DNA of 64,000 nt from Acidaminococcus massiliensis (GCF_900095825.1 NZ_LT608315.1:2295875-2359874); one strand, 5' to 3'; shown: positions 1-8,275, counted from the first letter of the stretch. The notes: generated by a model from the letters alone, not told the origin. Translations and numbers: made by a program.

Positions 1-796
1 CTTCCTGGTCCACCATTTCCTTAAGCTTCTCATCGATTTCAACGATATGCTGCTTCAACACTTCAATATCCGTAATGGTATGGACGAGTTCCATAGAAGC
101 CGAAAGCGAGACTTTACCGATAGAACGGCATGCTGCCTGGTGGATTTCCAAAGCCTTGCTTTTGTCAAATCTCCCCTGTGAGGCATCACTTAACAGGCGC
201 GTCAGCCGCTTCATGCTGCAATGAGCAATCTGTTCATGGCCAGGATAGGCTTTTAGAAGCGCATAGATTGAAGCAAGATGGATGGAAGATGTCAGCCCTT
301 CCAGCTCTGGGAATAAAATCGTAACCAGACGGGAAACTGATATCTTTAGCTTGGAACACTTCTGCATGGTTTGAGATCTGTAACGAGAGAGTGATTTCAT
401 TTCCTCGTTATGGTACAATGAAGAAGAGTAGGTTTGGGAACCTTTCCCTGACACAATCATCTGTGCAATAGCGCAGGCATCGACTTTATCAGTCTTGGTC
501 TTACGCAGGCTGAATCCTTGCTTGTATCTATTCGTGAGAAGCGGATTGAAAGTGAGCAGTGGAAGGTCATGTTCTGAGATGAAATGGGCGAGATTCGAGG
601 AATAGTGACCGGTTGCTTCCAATCCTACTCTTATTTTATCTTTTGGAATGCCCAGTTCAGAAATCTTGGAAAGGAGCATGTCAAAGCCTTCCCGTGAATT
701 GGGAAATGTAAAAGATTCAACTGTTTTCAATGCATCCGAGTCAATGATACAGCAGTCATGTTTCCGCTTTGCAACGTCAATTCCGACACAAAGCAT
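1..796 (-). mobile_element. IS110-family transposase, 5' part (runs off left edge)
   Basis: Reading the minus strand from an ATG at 796 gives an open frame of 265 codons that leaves the window without a stop. It begins LCVGIDVAKRKHDCC and contains GLEATGHYSSNL and KTDKVDACAIA. These match the RuvC-like DEDD recombinase domain of IS110 transposases, with the first Asp in GIDVAK, the Glu in GLEATG and two Asp in TDKVD. The C-terminal Tnp_20 domain with the catalytic serine would lie outside the window. A GGAGG ribosome site sits at 806-810, nine bases before the ATG, which fixes the start. IS110 elements usually code for about 400 residues, so roughly two thirds is seen. The frame is undamaged as far as it can be read. 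Confidence 0.93.
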
Positions 797-810
797 AAAA
801 ATCAACCTCC

Positions 811-1010
811 TTTTTTTGAATTGGCAGCTGTGCATCAAAGCCACAGAGACTTCATCATAATGTATCCTCGCTAGATATGAACCGTCGAGCGGTATCCAAC
901 TCATTAACAAATTGAATGAATTCTGTGGTCGGACTCTACAAAAACCGTCAAGCGGTAGGGGCGCGCAACCGATCCACAGCTCCATTCTAATCGTACCGTA
1001 ATTCACTATA
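811..1010 (-). ncRNA. Probable IS110 bridge RNA (left-end non-coding region)
   Basis: This is the non-coding stretch upstream of the IS110 start codon. A 10-bp stem with one bulged base joins 923-932 (CTGTGGTCGG) to 969-979. It encloses an apical hairpin ACCG-TCAAG-CGGT at 944-956, leaving internal-loop arms of 11 nt (933-943) and 12 nt (957-968). A second, nearly identical hairpin ACCG-TCGAG-CGGT lies at 881-893. IS110 elements are known to make a bridge RNA from the region 5' of the transposase, with two internal loops that pair with donor and target. The layout here fits that. Both ends are estimates, and the guide segments cannot be assigned without the other end of the element and its target. 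Confidence 0.6.
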
Positions 1011-1097
1011 AAAGGGAATATCTGGTACAACTCTATTATACGAGGGGCGTGCCGCAGGCCCGCCCTTCCCGGCCTGTGGGTTTAACCCTTTAAAGGA

Positions 1098-1119
1098 ACC
1101 CGCCCCGGTGGGTTCCCTC
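1098..1119. other. GC-rich hairpin before the small-gene operon
   Basis: GGAACCCGCC can pair with GGTGGGTTCC (1098-1119), including one G-U pair, with almost no loop if fully paired. It lies in a C-rich stretch of about 150 bases between the IS110 end and the gene at 1203. It may be an old terminator or flank of the insertion site. I see no clear promoter here. Confidence 0.35.
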
Positions 1120-1202
1120 CATCGGCGTGAGACGCTTTTCTCCCCCCGCCCCCTTACACTCTCTGACCTGGATCATCTTGTAAACAAAGGAGGAATGAAC
1201 CA

Positions 1203-1430
1203 ATGGCAGCAACGAAAGACCTGACTGCAGTGACCCTGCAGCTAGAAGTGAAGAATGGGGTGGACAAGAATGACCAGCCCAAATTCAAGAACATCAGCTA
1301 CGACAACCTGGACACCAAGGCCACAGCGGACCAGCTGGCGGAAATGGGCAAAGAATTCGGCGGGCTGATGGAAGAAGCTCCCCACGGCCTGTACGTGGTG
1401 GAACGGCATCAGCTCACGGAAGAAGTGTAA
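1203..1430 (+). CDS. DUF1659-family small protein
   Basis: This 75-residue acidic protein begins MAATKDLTAVTLQLEVKNGV and has no membrane segment or signal peptide. Its sequence and its place ahead of a DUF2922 gene and a YvrJ gene fit the DUF1659 family of Firmicutes, whose function is unknown. The start is set by AAGGAGG eight bases upstream. The next gene starts 14 bases after the stop, so the three genes at 1203-1845 read as one transcript closed by the hairpin at 1852. No biochemical role should be assigned. Confidence 0.8.
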   Translation: MAATKDLTAVTLQLEVKNGVDKNDQPKFKNISYDNLDTKATADQLAEMGKEFGGLMEEAPHGLYVVERHQLTEEV

Positions 1431-1444
1431 AGGAGGCATGACAG

Positions 1445-1693
1445 ATGGCAGATTCCCGGAAATTGGACCTGATCTTCAAAGACAGCAAAAAAGCCACCAA
1501 GAACATCCGCATCCCCAATCCCCGTACGGACGTGGATAAGGAAGCGGTGCTCCCGGTGATGGAAAAGGTGGTGGAAAGCAAGATTTTCCTCTCCCGGAAC
1601 AACCTTCCGGTGGAAACCGTCCAGGCAGCCAAGGTGACGGACGTACAGGACCTGTTGGCGGACCCGGCCGCTGACGAAAGCGCCGAGGGCTGA
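1445..1693 (+). CDS. DUF2922-family small protein
   Basis: This 82-residue soluble protein (MADSRKLDLIFKDSKKATKN...) matches the DUF2922 type: a strand, a K-rich turn, then an IPNPR segment. It ends in an acidic tail. The function is unknown. It is the middle gene of three: an AGGAGG site lies in the gap after the first gene, and the YvrJ start codon follows its stop by two bases. DUF1659, DUF2922 and YvrJ genes often occur together in Firmicutes, which suggests a shared but undescribed job. Family assignment is by recall, without a profile search. Confidence 0.8.
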   Translation: MADSRKLDLIFKDSKKATKNIRIPNPRTDVDKEAVLPVMEKVVESKIFLSRNNLPVETVQAAKVTDVQDLLADPAADESAEG

Positions 1694-1695
1694 CC

Positions 1696-1845
1696 ATGGA
1701 CGACCTGACCCTGCTGGCCGGCCAGGCTGCTCAGTACGGCTTCCCCATGGTCATCTCCTGGTACCTGTTGGTACGGATGGAAGAGAAACTGGAGAACCTG
1801 ACCCAGAGCATCGAACGGCTGCGCATGGCAGTGAAGATGGAATAG
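1696..1845 (+). CDS. YvrJ-family short membrane peptide
   Basis: This is a 49-residue product starting MDDLTLLAGQAAQYGFPMVI. Residues 14-26 (FPMVISWYLLVRM) form a short hydrophobic helix, followed by a charged amphipathic helix with EEKLENLTQSIERL. This is the YvrJ pattern, a tiny membrane-anchored protein of unknown role. It overlaps no other gene and starts two bases after the DUF2922 stop, so translation is probably coupled. The length and the position as third gene of a DUF1659-DUF2922-YvrJ set support the call. A superficially similar hydrophobic-plus-amphipathic build is seen in phage holins, but nothing else here is phage-like. Confidence 0.78.
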   Translation: MDDLTLLAGQAAQYGFPMVISWYLLVRMEEKLENLTQSIERLRMAVKME

Positions 1846-1851
1846 AGAAAA

Positions 1852-1887
1852 AGCGTGCTGCGAAAAAAATCGCGGCACGCTTTTTTT
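1852..1887 (+). terminator. Rho-independent terminator of the small-gene operon
   Basis: AGCGTGCTGCG at 1852-1862 pairs with CGCGGCACGCT at 1871-1881 (one G-U pair) and is followed by a run of T to 1887. It begins seven bases after the YvrJ stop. Confidence 0.9.
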
Positions 1888-1929
1888 CAATGGTCAAGAG
1901 AGAAGTCAGGCCGGCCCGCCGGGCCTTTC

Positions 1930-2008
1930 AGAAGTCAGACGTCAGATTGACCTGAGCTAAGCAAATCGGTCCTGCTGCTAGACTGGACAAATCTGAATTC
2001 TGACTTCT
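1930..2008. repeat. Short inverted-repeat element (79 bp)
   Basis: The ends AGAAGTCAGACGTCAGATT (1930-1948) and AATCTGAATTCTGACTTCT (1990-2008) are inverted copies matching at 17 of 19 positions. The interior codes for nothing. The AGAAGTC theme recurs in the ends of the element at 13298-13474, so the two may be relatives of one miniature-element family. The rest of the gap to 2090 is pyrimidine-rich DNA in which I see nothing else. Confidence 0.55.
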
Positions 2009-2109
2009 TCTCAATCCCTCTGGCCGGAGGCCTGCTCTCCACTCTGCACTCTTCCCTCTGCACTGGTCTCTTCATCTCCCCTTCATTTTCCTTCGCTATA
2101 CTATAAGCC

Positions 2110-2154
2110 AACAACGATAGCTGCATACCTGGTATGGGCCCATCGTTGTTTTTT
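2110..2154 (+). promoter_or_regulatory. Leader hairpin ahead of the tannase gene (possible attenuator)
   Basis: AACAACGAT (2110-2118) pairs with ATCGTTGTT (2142-2150) and runs into a T tract, the form of an intrinsic terminator. A smaller CATACC/GGTATG hairpin lies inside. TATACT at 2097-2102 could be the -10 of a promoter just upstream, which would place this hairpin at the very 5' end of the tannase message. It is either an attenuator or the terminator of an unseen short RNA. Confidence 0.45.
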
Positions 2155-2177
2155 ATTTTACCGGAAAGGATCGTGTT

Positions 2178-3821
2178 TTGCTGATGATGACCAAAAAAAC
2201 TCTTTCGGCTGCCATTCTCTGCAGCCTTTGCGCTTTTCCTGCCTGGGCTGGGGCTGCCGCTCAGACGGCAAATTCCCAGACCGCTGCTCCTGCTGTTTCT
2301 GCCCAAGCGGCTCCGGCAGTTCCTTCCCCATCCCAAGCTTCCTATGACTTGACTTTCCCCGCTGCCAAAGGGGTGAAAGAATCCCTTTCTCTGGACAATC
2401 GCCAAGTCACCTACTATGCATACCGGGATCTGGTTTACGTAGCCCATCCCAAAAATGCCGACTATGAAAAAATGAACATCTTTATCCCTGCTGCCTATCT
2501 GGAGGGAAAATCCGTCAATGGCTATACGGCCCAGACGGCTCCCATTTTCCTGCCCAACCAGGTGGGCGGCTACATGCCCGGAAAGGCTGGGGATCCTAAG
2601 GATACCCATGTGATGGGCGGCGGCAGCACTTCCACCCTGCTCCAGGCCCTGGACCGAGGCTATGTGGTGGCTTCTCCTGCCATCCGGGGCCGCAGCACCA
2701 CCGATGCCAACGGCACTTATGTGGGCAAAGCTCCGGCGCTCATCGTGGACTACAAGGCAGCCGTCCGGTATCTCCGCCACAACCGGAAACAGCTCCCGGC
2801 CGGGGACACAGAAAAGATCATTTCCAACGGAACCAGTGCAGGCGGTGCCCTTTCCGCCTTGCTGGGAGCCACCGGGAACAGCCCGGATTATGAACCGTAC
2901 CTCCGGGAAATCGGGGCTGCGGAAGAACGGGATGATATCTTTGGCTCCATGGACTACTGCCCCATCACTGACCTGCCCCATGCAGATTTGGCCTATGAAT
3001 GGGTCTTCAATGGAGTGAACACCGCCCACCAGAGCTTTACCATGCAGGCCCCCAGCCAGGGAGGAGCCAGTTTCCCTGGGACCGGAGCCGCTCCTGCTGC
3101 CGGCACCGTTGCTGACCGTCCGGCCAATGCTCCTCGGGAAACCGCCCAGGGTACCCCGATGACCAGCGCCCAGAAGAAGGTTTCCAGCCAGCTGAAAGCG
3201 CTGTTCCCTGCCTATGTGAACAGCTTAGGACTGAAGGTTGCGGAAGGCCGTCTCCTGACCCTGGACAAAAATGGCAGCGGGTCCTTCAAGGAATACATCA
3301 AGGGCATCTACATGGCTTCTGCCCAGAAAGCCCTGGACAGCGGAGCAGATCTTTCCAAGCTGGACTGGCTGACGATCAAAGACGGCAAAGTAAAAGACAT
3401 GGATCTGGCCAAATATGCTGCTTTTGCCACCCGTCTGAAAGTAGCGCCCGCCTTTGACAAGCTGGATGGTTCTTCCGGAGAAAATGATGAATTTGCCACC
3501 AGTACCAACCAGCCCCGCCATTTCAGTACCTTCGGCTATGAGCACCGGACGGACAAGAATCCCATGGCGCCGGCAGGAGATATCAAACTGCTGAGTCCTC
3601 TGGAATATATCGGAAAGGAATCGGTGACCCTGGCTCCCCACTGGCGGATCCGCCACGGCTCTGTAGACCGGGATACGGCCATGCCCGTGCCGGCCATGCT
3701 GGCCCTGAAGCTCCAAGAGCAGGGCAAGGACGTGGATTTTGCCGCCGCCTGGGGCAAAGGCCACGCTGGAGACTATGACTTGGATGAGCTGTTCGCCTGG
3801 ATCGATTCGATTTGCAAATAA
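2178..3821 (+). CDS. Secreted tannase-like alpha/beta hydrolase (subtype B)
   Basis: The 547-residue protein starts with a Sec signal peptide (MTKKTLSAAILCSLCAFPAWAGA) and an Ala/Pro-rich linker, so it is exported. The nucleophile elbow GTSAGG places the catalytic serine near residue 220. The sequence around it (ISNGTSAGGALSALLG, then SMDYCPITDL) resembles subtype B bacterial tannases, which cleave galloyl esters of tannins. A later GHAGDYDLDE probably carries the catalytic histidine, and an alanine/proline insert follows the middle of the domain. The start taken is TTG 2178, seven bases after GGAAAGGA; ATG 2184 or 2187 are alternatives. It stands alone after a leader hairpin. The substrate is inferred and a feruloyl-esterase-like activity is possible. 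Confidence 0.75.
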   Translation: MLMMTKKTLSAAILCSLCAFPAWAGAAAQTANSQTAAPAVSAQAAPAVPSPSQASYDLTFPAAKGVKESLSLDNRQVTYYAYRDLVYVAHPKNADYEKMNIFIPAAYLEGKSVNGYTAQTAPIFLPNQVGGYMPGKAGDPKDTHVMGGGSTSTLLQALDRGYVVASPAIRGRSTTDANGTYVGKAPALIVDYKAAVRYLRHNRKQLPAGDTEKIISNGTSAGGALSALLGATGNSPDYEPYLREIGAAEERDDIFGSMDYCPITDLPHADLAYEWVFNGVNTAHQSFTMQAPSQGGASFPGTGAAPAAGTVADRPANAPRETAQGTPMTSAQKKVSSQLKALFPAYVNSLGLKVAEGRLLTLDKNGSGSFKEYIKGIYMASAQKALDSGADLSKLDWLTIKDGKVKDMDLAKYAAFATRLKVAPAFDKLDGSSGENDEFATSTNQPRHFSTFGYEHRTDKNPMAPAGDIKLLSPLEYIGKESVTLAPHWRIRHGSVDRDTAMPVPAMLALKLQEQGKDVDFAAAWGKGHAGDYDLDELFAWIDSICK

Positions 3822-3828
3822 AAAGGGG

Positions 3829-3853
3829 GATGTTGCACGTTGTGTGCAACATC
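3829..3853 (+). terminator. Hairpin after the tannase gene
   Basis: GATGTTGCAC (3829-3838) pairs with GTGCAACATC (3844-3853), seven bases after the tannase stop. No T run follows; the inverted-repeat element begins six bases on at 3859. It belongs to the GTTGC-type hairpin set that recurs in this window. Confidence 0.6.
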
Positions 3854-3858
3854 TCCCT

Positions 3859-4090
3859 GTCACTGGTCTCTTGTCACTGGTCACTGGACGAAGGAAGGCA
3901 GCCGAGCTGCGGCTGCCTTTCATTGTATGACGCCGGCTCAGACGCGCCTTTGGCTTGTCCTTGCCTCTCCAGAAGAAACCAAGACAAGCAACGGATTAAA
4001 AGAAAGGCAAACTCCTATTTTTATTCGAAAGAACCCGCCAGCCACGGGTTCTTTCCATTGGCCAGAGACCAGTGACCGTTGACCAGTGAC
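3859..4090 (+). repeat. Intergenic inverted-repeat element, copy A (232 bp)
   Basis: The element opens with tandem GTCACTGGTC units and closes with inverted GACCAGTGAC units. Inside are a hairpin built on AGGCAGCC/GGCTGCCT, the segment GGCTTGTCCTTGCCTCTCCAG, and a hairpin on AAGAACCCG/CGGGTTCTT. Copies B (40111-40350) and C (32107-32339, inverted) share this order and most bases. Apparent short reading frames through it differ between copies, so it is non-coding. It lies between two convergent genes and fills the whole gap. Confidence 0.85.
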
Positions 4091-4096
4091 AAAAAA

Positions 4097-4121
4097 GGGC
4101 TGTTGCGCATGCAACAGCTCC
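4097..4121. terminator. Bidirectional terminator between tannase and aminotransferase
   Basis: GGGCTGTTGC (4097-4106) pairs with GCAACAGCTC (4111-4120). An A run precedes it and a T run follows, so it can stop transcription from both sides, chiefly the minus-strand aminotransferase ending at 4128. Confidence 0.8.
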
Positions 4122-4127
4122 TTTTTC

Positions 4128-5318
4128 TTATTTTCTCCCCGGATACTTTTTCAGTCCTTCTTCCAGGATCCGCATGGCTTTTTTCAAGTCTTCGGTATTG
4201 AGCACGTAGGCCAGCCGGGCTTCATCCTGTCCCCGCTTCACATCGGAGGCATAGAATCCGTTGCCGGGGGTGATCATCACCGTTTCCCCGTCGATATCAA
4301 AGTCTTCCAAGAGCCATTTGGCAAATTTTTCCGTATCATCGATGGGCATCTTCACCATCACATAGAAGGCCCCCTTGGGATCAGAAGAAATCACCCCAGG
4401 CATCCGGGACAGGCAGGCTTTGATGGTATCCCGCCGTTTGGTATATTCCTTTTTCACATCCTCCCAATAAGATTTGGGGGTGGTGTAAAGGGCAGCAGCT
4501 CCCAGCTGTTCGATGTTGGGGCAGGAAAGACGGGCCTGGCAACACTTCAGCAGTTCCTGCTGGAGTGCCTTGTTCCGGGTGATCACGCAGCCGCTCCGTG
4601 CGCCGCAGGCACTGTACCGTTTGGAAACGGAATCGATGAGGACCAGGTAGTCATCCAATTCCCGGAGCTGTCCGAAGCTGGTATAGACCCCATCATAGAC
4701 GAATTCCCGGTACACTTCATCGGCGATCAGGGTCAGATCGTATTTCCGGACGATCCGGGACAGCATATCCATTTCCGCCCGGGTGTAGATCACTCCGGTG
4801 GGATTCCCTGGGTTGCAGATCAGGATGGCTCGGGTCCGGTCGTTGATGTATTTTTCTACTGTCGCCTCATCCGGCAGATGGTAGCCGGTATCAGGAGAAG
4901 TGGGGACCCCGTTGATTTCCACATTGTAAGCCCCAGTGAAACTCTTATAGTTGGCATAGAAAGGCTCGAACATCAGGATGTTGTCCCCAGGATCGCAGGT
5001 GGTCATCACCGCAAAAGAAACGGCTTCACTGCCCCCATTGGTCACAAAGATGTCATCCAGGTCGTACTCCATGCCCCAGCCGGCATAATAATTCCGGATT
5101 CCCTGGAGCAGCTTCTCGTTCCCTTGGGATTTTCCATAGGCCACCACTTTTGGATGATAGGATGCCACCCCTTCAAAAAAACTATCCGGGGTGGGGATAT
5201 CCGGCTGTCCAATATTCAAATGATAGATTTTCTTTGTCTTTTCCACCCGGTTGGCAATGGGAGCCAGTTTCCGGATGGGAGAAGTGGGAATGTGCAGCGT
5301 CCGCTGAGAAATATGCAT
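4128..5318 (-). CDS. PLP-dependent aminotransferase, class I/II (fold type I)
   Basis: This 396-residue enzyme shows the full class I signature: TNGGSEAVSFA in the cofactor pocket, the CNPGNPTG motif, DEVYREFVYDG with the pyridine-nitrogen aspartate, and SVSKRYSACGARSG with the lysine that forms the aldimine. It moves an amino group between an amino acid and a 2-oxoacid. The substrate cannot be read from sequence; related Firmicutes enzymes are annotated as aspartate or aromatic aminotransferases. ATG 5318 follows AAGGAG at 5325-5330; a longer frame to 5522 only overlaps the upstream kinase. It starts 10 bases after the kinase gene ends and is the last gene of a three-gene operon (8275 to 4128). 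Confidence 0.88.
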   Translation of the reverse strand: MHISQRTLHIPTSPIRKLAPIANRVEKTKKIYHLNIGQPDIPTPDSFFEGVASYHPKVVAYGKSQGNEKLLQGIRNYYAGWGMEYDLDDIFVTNGGSEAVSFAVMTTCDPGDNILMFEPFYANYKSFTGAYNVEINGVPTSPDTGYHLPDEATVEKYINDRTRAILICNPGNPTGVIYTRAEMDMLSRIVRKYDLTLIADEVYREFVYDGVYTSFGQLRELDDYLVLIDSVSKRYSACGARSGCVITRNKALQQELLKCCQARLSCPNIEQLGAAALYTTPKSYWEDVKKEYTKRRDTIKACLSRMPGVISSDPKGAFYVMVKMPIDDTEKFAKWLLEDFDIDGETVMITPGNGFYASDVKRGQDEARLAYVLNTEDLKKAMRILEEGLKKYPGRK

Positions 5319-5328
5319 GTTGTTCTCC

Positions 5329-6987
5329 TTATAACAAATCTCCAAAAATCGAATGGCCGATGAATTCCCGGATAATGGAGTTATTGGGAATGGCCTTATC
5401 ATCAATGGGTTCCACGATCTGCAGCATGTCCAGGAAATTCCGCGCCACCGGATATTCTGCTGCGTCCCGGGGAATCTGTTCCAGGAGCGGGCAGGCATAT
5501 TTCTTGAAGACAGCCAATTCATAGATCAGGGTGGTATTGAACATGATGTCCGCTTCCTCGCTGAAGGGGAAAATATTCTCCTCTTCCCCATCCCGGACCT
5601 TGCTCCAGTTCTGGATGGTCTGCCGGGCATCGTGGGACCGGAACTGGGAATCCCGCACCATCCGCCGCAGCAGCCGCATGTCCGTGGTGGGAATGCGGTT
5701 GTAATCATCAAAGGATAAGGGCGTCAGGGCACTGATGTAGATTTTCATCTTGTTCCGGCGCCGGACCCGGGAAGACAGTTTTTCATTCATCCCGTGGATC
5801 CCTTCCACCACCAGGACCCCGTCATCTCCCAGGAATTCTTTCTGGCCCCGGTATTCCCGGTGGCCGGTCTTGAAGTTGAAGTAGGGGATCTCTACCGTCT
5901 CATCCCGGAGCAGCCGTTCCATATGATCATTGAACAGTTCCGTATCCAGAGCTTCAATAGATTCGAAATCGTAGCTTCCGTCCGGCAGGCGGGGAGTCTG
6001 CTCCCGTTCCTTGAAATAGTTGTCCAGAGAAATGGGGATGGGACGCAGCCCATTCACCCGCATCTGTACTGCCAGCCGCTGGGAAAAGGTGGTCTTTCCG
6101 GAAGAAGAAGGGCCGGCGATCAGGACCAGCCGTACATTCCGGTCATCCGCATTGATTTCATCAGCGATCCGGGCAATGGATTTTTCATGGTAGGCCTCGC
6201 ACATCTGGATGATGCCCCGGCTGTTGCCTTCCCGGATATACCGATTCAGGGCAGCTACCGTAGGACAGTGCATCACCTGTCCCATCTTTTCAGAATCGGC
6301 ATAGACTTGGGCCAGCTTCTTCCGTTCCACATAAGGTTCCAGTTTCTCCAGCTGTTCCTGCCGCCCGTACCGGAGCAGGATCCCGGACCCCATCCACACC
6401 AGCTGGAAAGCTTTCAGGCAGCCCAGATTGGGCAGCAGGGGGGTAACAGAATAGGCATATTGATCCCCCAGCTGATAGATGTTAATCTTGTGGTTCTCCG
6501 GAAGGGCCTCTAAGAGCGGAGCTTCATCCTGATACAGCTGCGGGTTCACATAGGGCCAGGCCCCGTCCCGCTCCACCTGTTTCACCTGGATGGGTTCCTG
6601 GTCCCGGATCATCTCTTCCATGCAGCGGGTGATGTCTTCCAAATCATACTTGCTCAGGAAGATTTTATTCTTCACGGCACAGTACAGCCCATGGCCGAAG
6701 GTGTTTTCCACCTCCAGGCGGATTTCCGGCCGTTGCCGGGCCATGGCCGCAATCAGGGCGAACTGGAAGGTGGCGATGTAGGCCCGGTAGCCGGTTTCGC
6801 TGTCCAGAGGATAGAAGCCCACATGATCTCCCTCCCCAGGGCACAGCTGCAAGGGCTGTATCTCACCGTTGATCACCCCCACGGCAATGGGACTGTCATA
6901 CTGTTCCTGATGATCCCTGGCTATGGTCAAAAGTGGTGTCCCCGTCTGATACTGTCTCCTGGCTCCGTCCGGTCCAATGATCTCCAT
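5329..6987 (-). CDS. Uridine-kinase-like nucleoside kinase with threonyl-tRNA-synthetase-like N-terminus
   Basis: The protein has 552 residues. The first ~60 resemble a TGS domain, residues ~60-250 look like the second additional domain of threonyl-tRNA synthetase, and the C-terminal half is a P-loop phosphoribulokinase/uridine-kinase domain. Walker A is GPSSSGKTT, followed by SLDNYFKERE and VLVVEGIHGMN. Such fusions are common in Firmicutes and usually annotated nucleoside kinase; the acceptor is unproven. ATG 6987 is chosen because upstream codons extend into the preceding gene and GGGGAG lies 12 bases before it. It sits between two aminotransferase genes in one operon, with no obvious metabolic link. 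Confidence 0.82.
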   Translation of the reverse strand: MEIIGPDGARRQYQTGTPLLTIARDHQEQYDSPIAVGVINGEIQPLQLCPGEGDHVGFYPLDSETGYRAYIATFQFALIAAMARQRPEIRLEVENTFGHGLYCAVKNKIFLSKYDLEDITRCMEEMIRDQEPIQVKQVERDGAWPYVNPQLYQDEAPLLEALPENHKINIYQLGDQYAYSVTPLLPNLGCLKAFQLVWMGSGILLRYGRQEQLEKLEPYVERKKLAQVYADSEKMGQVMHCPTVAALNRYIREGNSRGIIQMCEAYHEKSIARIADEINADDRNVRLVLIAGPSSSGKTTFSQRLAVQMRVNGLRPIPISLDNYFKEREQTPRLPDGSYDFESIEALDTELFNDHMERLLRDETVEIPYFNFKTGHREYRGQKEFLGDDGVLVVEGIHGMNEKLSSRVRRRNKMKIYISALTPLSFDDYNRIPTTDMRLLRRMVRDSQFRSHDARQTIQNWSKVRDGEEENIFPFSEEADIMFNTTLIYELAVFKKYACPLLEQIPRDAAEYPVARNFLDMLQIVEPIDDKAIPNNSIIREFIGHSIFGDLL

Positions 6988-7018
6988 CTCTTCCGCTCCC
7001 CTTTTTCTTATTGTTTTT

Positions 7019-8275
7019 TCAGTCTTCCCCCACTGCATCCATGGCTTCCTTGATTTTGGCAGCCATGCCGTAGATCTTCTTCTTGGGCACGCCGCACACG
7101 GCCACCCGTACTCCCGCTGCCAGCGGCACACAGAAGATGTTGTCTTCATGGAGCTTGCTGCAGACGGCTTCCGGATCTTTCGCCGGAATGGACAGGAAGA
7201 ATCCAGAAATGTACGGCAGCATCTTCAGCCCGCACTGCCGGGCTTCTTCCGTGAAAATATCTCCCCGTTCCTGGATCATGCTGTAATAATGGGCCCGTTC
7301 TTTCTGGATGGTATCCAAGAGTTCCGGATCGCTGTAAATGGTATCCAGGGTATCCATGGCACCTCGGTTGCAGTTGGACCAGCAGGCCCGGCTGGTGTAC
7401 TTGTTGACGTTGATGAATTCCAGGATCTGTTTTTCATCGCTGGTGACCCCGATCAGGGCACCGCAGCGCTGTCCGTACATGGAAAAACTCTTGGACAGGC
7501 TGTAGGCAATGAGCCCAAAGATATTGCTGGGCAGATTGGACAGCTTCCGGAAGATCTTCCGGACCTCTTCCCGTTCCCCGGCATAATCGATGTATGCCAC
7601 ATCCAGGCAGAGGGCAGCGGACTTGTCCGTACCAGCCAGGACATCTTCCAGCATCTTCACCACATTCTCGATTTCCTCCGGAGTGAGACTGAACCCGGTG
7701 GGATTATGGGCCGGGGTATTGATGATCAAGAGGATCCGGTCCTGCTTGGCCAGGATTTCCCGGACTTTCTTTTCACAGCCAGCCAGGTTGAACTTATGGT
7801 CTGCCGTGACCATGGGATATGTATCCAGGTGACGGTCCATATCTTCACAGATTTGTTTGTAGGCCCCCCAGTACCATTCGGAAGTCAGGATGGTATCTCC
7901 GGATTCCGTATAGTTCCAAACCGCATGATGGATGGCCCCTGTACCGCCGGCAGTAGCAATAGCAGCCGTAAAGCCTTCCGGACGGGACTTGCAGAAGCAG
8001 GCGTTCTGCACCAGTTCCAGGTATTCCGGCAGACCCATGATGGGAGCGTATTGGAAATACTCTGCATCTTTCAGGCTCCGGTAGACCTTGCTGACGGTGG
8101 GCAGCACCACAAAGTTTTCATCATTGTCCAGGATGCAGCCGATGGTGGCATTGACCACGGATTCCGCTCCAATTTCACTGATCCTTTTTTGGGCGGCTTC
8201 ACTGGCTCCAAAAATCCGGTCCTTTGACGTTTTGGTTTTCTTCTGTGCATGTGGTGCAACACAGCTGTTGATCAT
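7019..8275 (-). CDS. PLP-dependent aminotransferase, class I/II
   Basis: This 418-residue fold-type-I aminotransferase carries TAGGTGAIHHA in the phosphate-binding region, NTPAHNPTGF (the NPTG motif), CLDVAYIDY with the pyridine-binding aspartate, and SLSKSFSMYGQRCG with the PLP lysine. The HNPTG form resembles aspartate/aromatic aminotransferases of the AspC/TyrB group more than the alanine group, so an aspartate or aromatic substrate is likely but unproven. The start is ATG 8275, nine bases after GGAGG (8285-8290). It is the first gene of the operon that continues with the kinase and a second aminotransferase, behind the strong promoter at 8341-8369. Confidence 0.87.
   Translation of the reverse strand: MINSCVAPHAQKKTKTSKDRIFGASEAAQKRISEIGAESVVNATIGCILDNDENFVVLPTVSKVYRSLKDAEYFQYAPIMGLPEYLELVQNACFCKSRPEGFTAAIATAGGTGAIHHAVWNYTESGDTILTSEWYWGAYKQICEDMDRHLDTYPMVTADHKFNLAGCEKKVREILAKQDRILLIINTPAHNPTGFSLTPEEIENVVKMLEDVLAGTDKSAALCLDVAYIDYAGEREEVRKIFRKLSNLPSNIFGLIAYSLSKSFSMYGQRCGALIGVTSDEKQILEFINVNKYTSRACWSNCNRGAMDTLDTIYSDPELLDTIQKERAHYYSMIQERGDIFTEEARQCGLKMLPYISGFFLSIPAKDPEAVCSKLHEDNIFCVPLAAGVRVAVCGVPKKKIYGMAAKIKEAMDAVGED

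Noticed and set aside
1203-1845. Prophage remnant suggested by the small holin-like peptide
   Set aside because: No other phage gene is near, and the three genes match a chromosomal Firmicutes trio.
3812-4082. Several short open frames across the repeat element, with similar peptides at all three copies (RRPVTSDKRPVTG-like)
   Set aside because: They arise from repeated GTCACTGGTC units and hairpins, vary in frame and length between copies, and have no ribosome sites.
4086-5363. Long plus-strand open frames opposite the aminotransferase, kinase and many other minus-strand genes
   Set aside because: They are antisense shadows of clear conserved proteins in GC-rich DNA; the peptides match no family.
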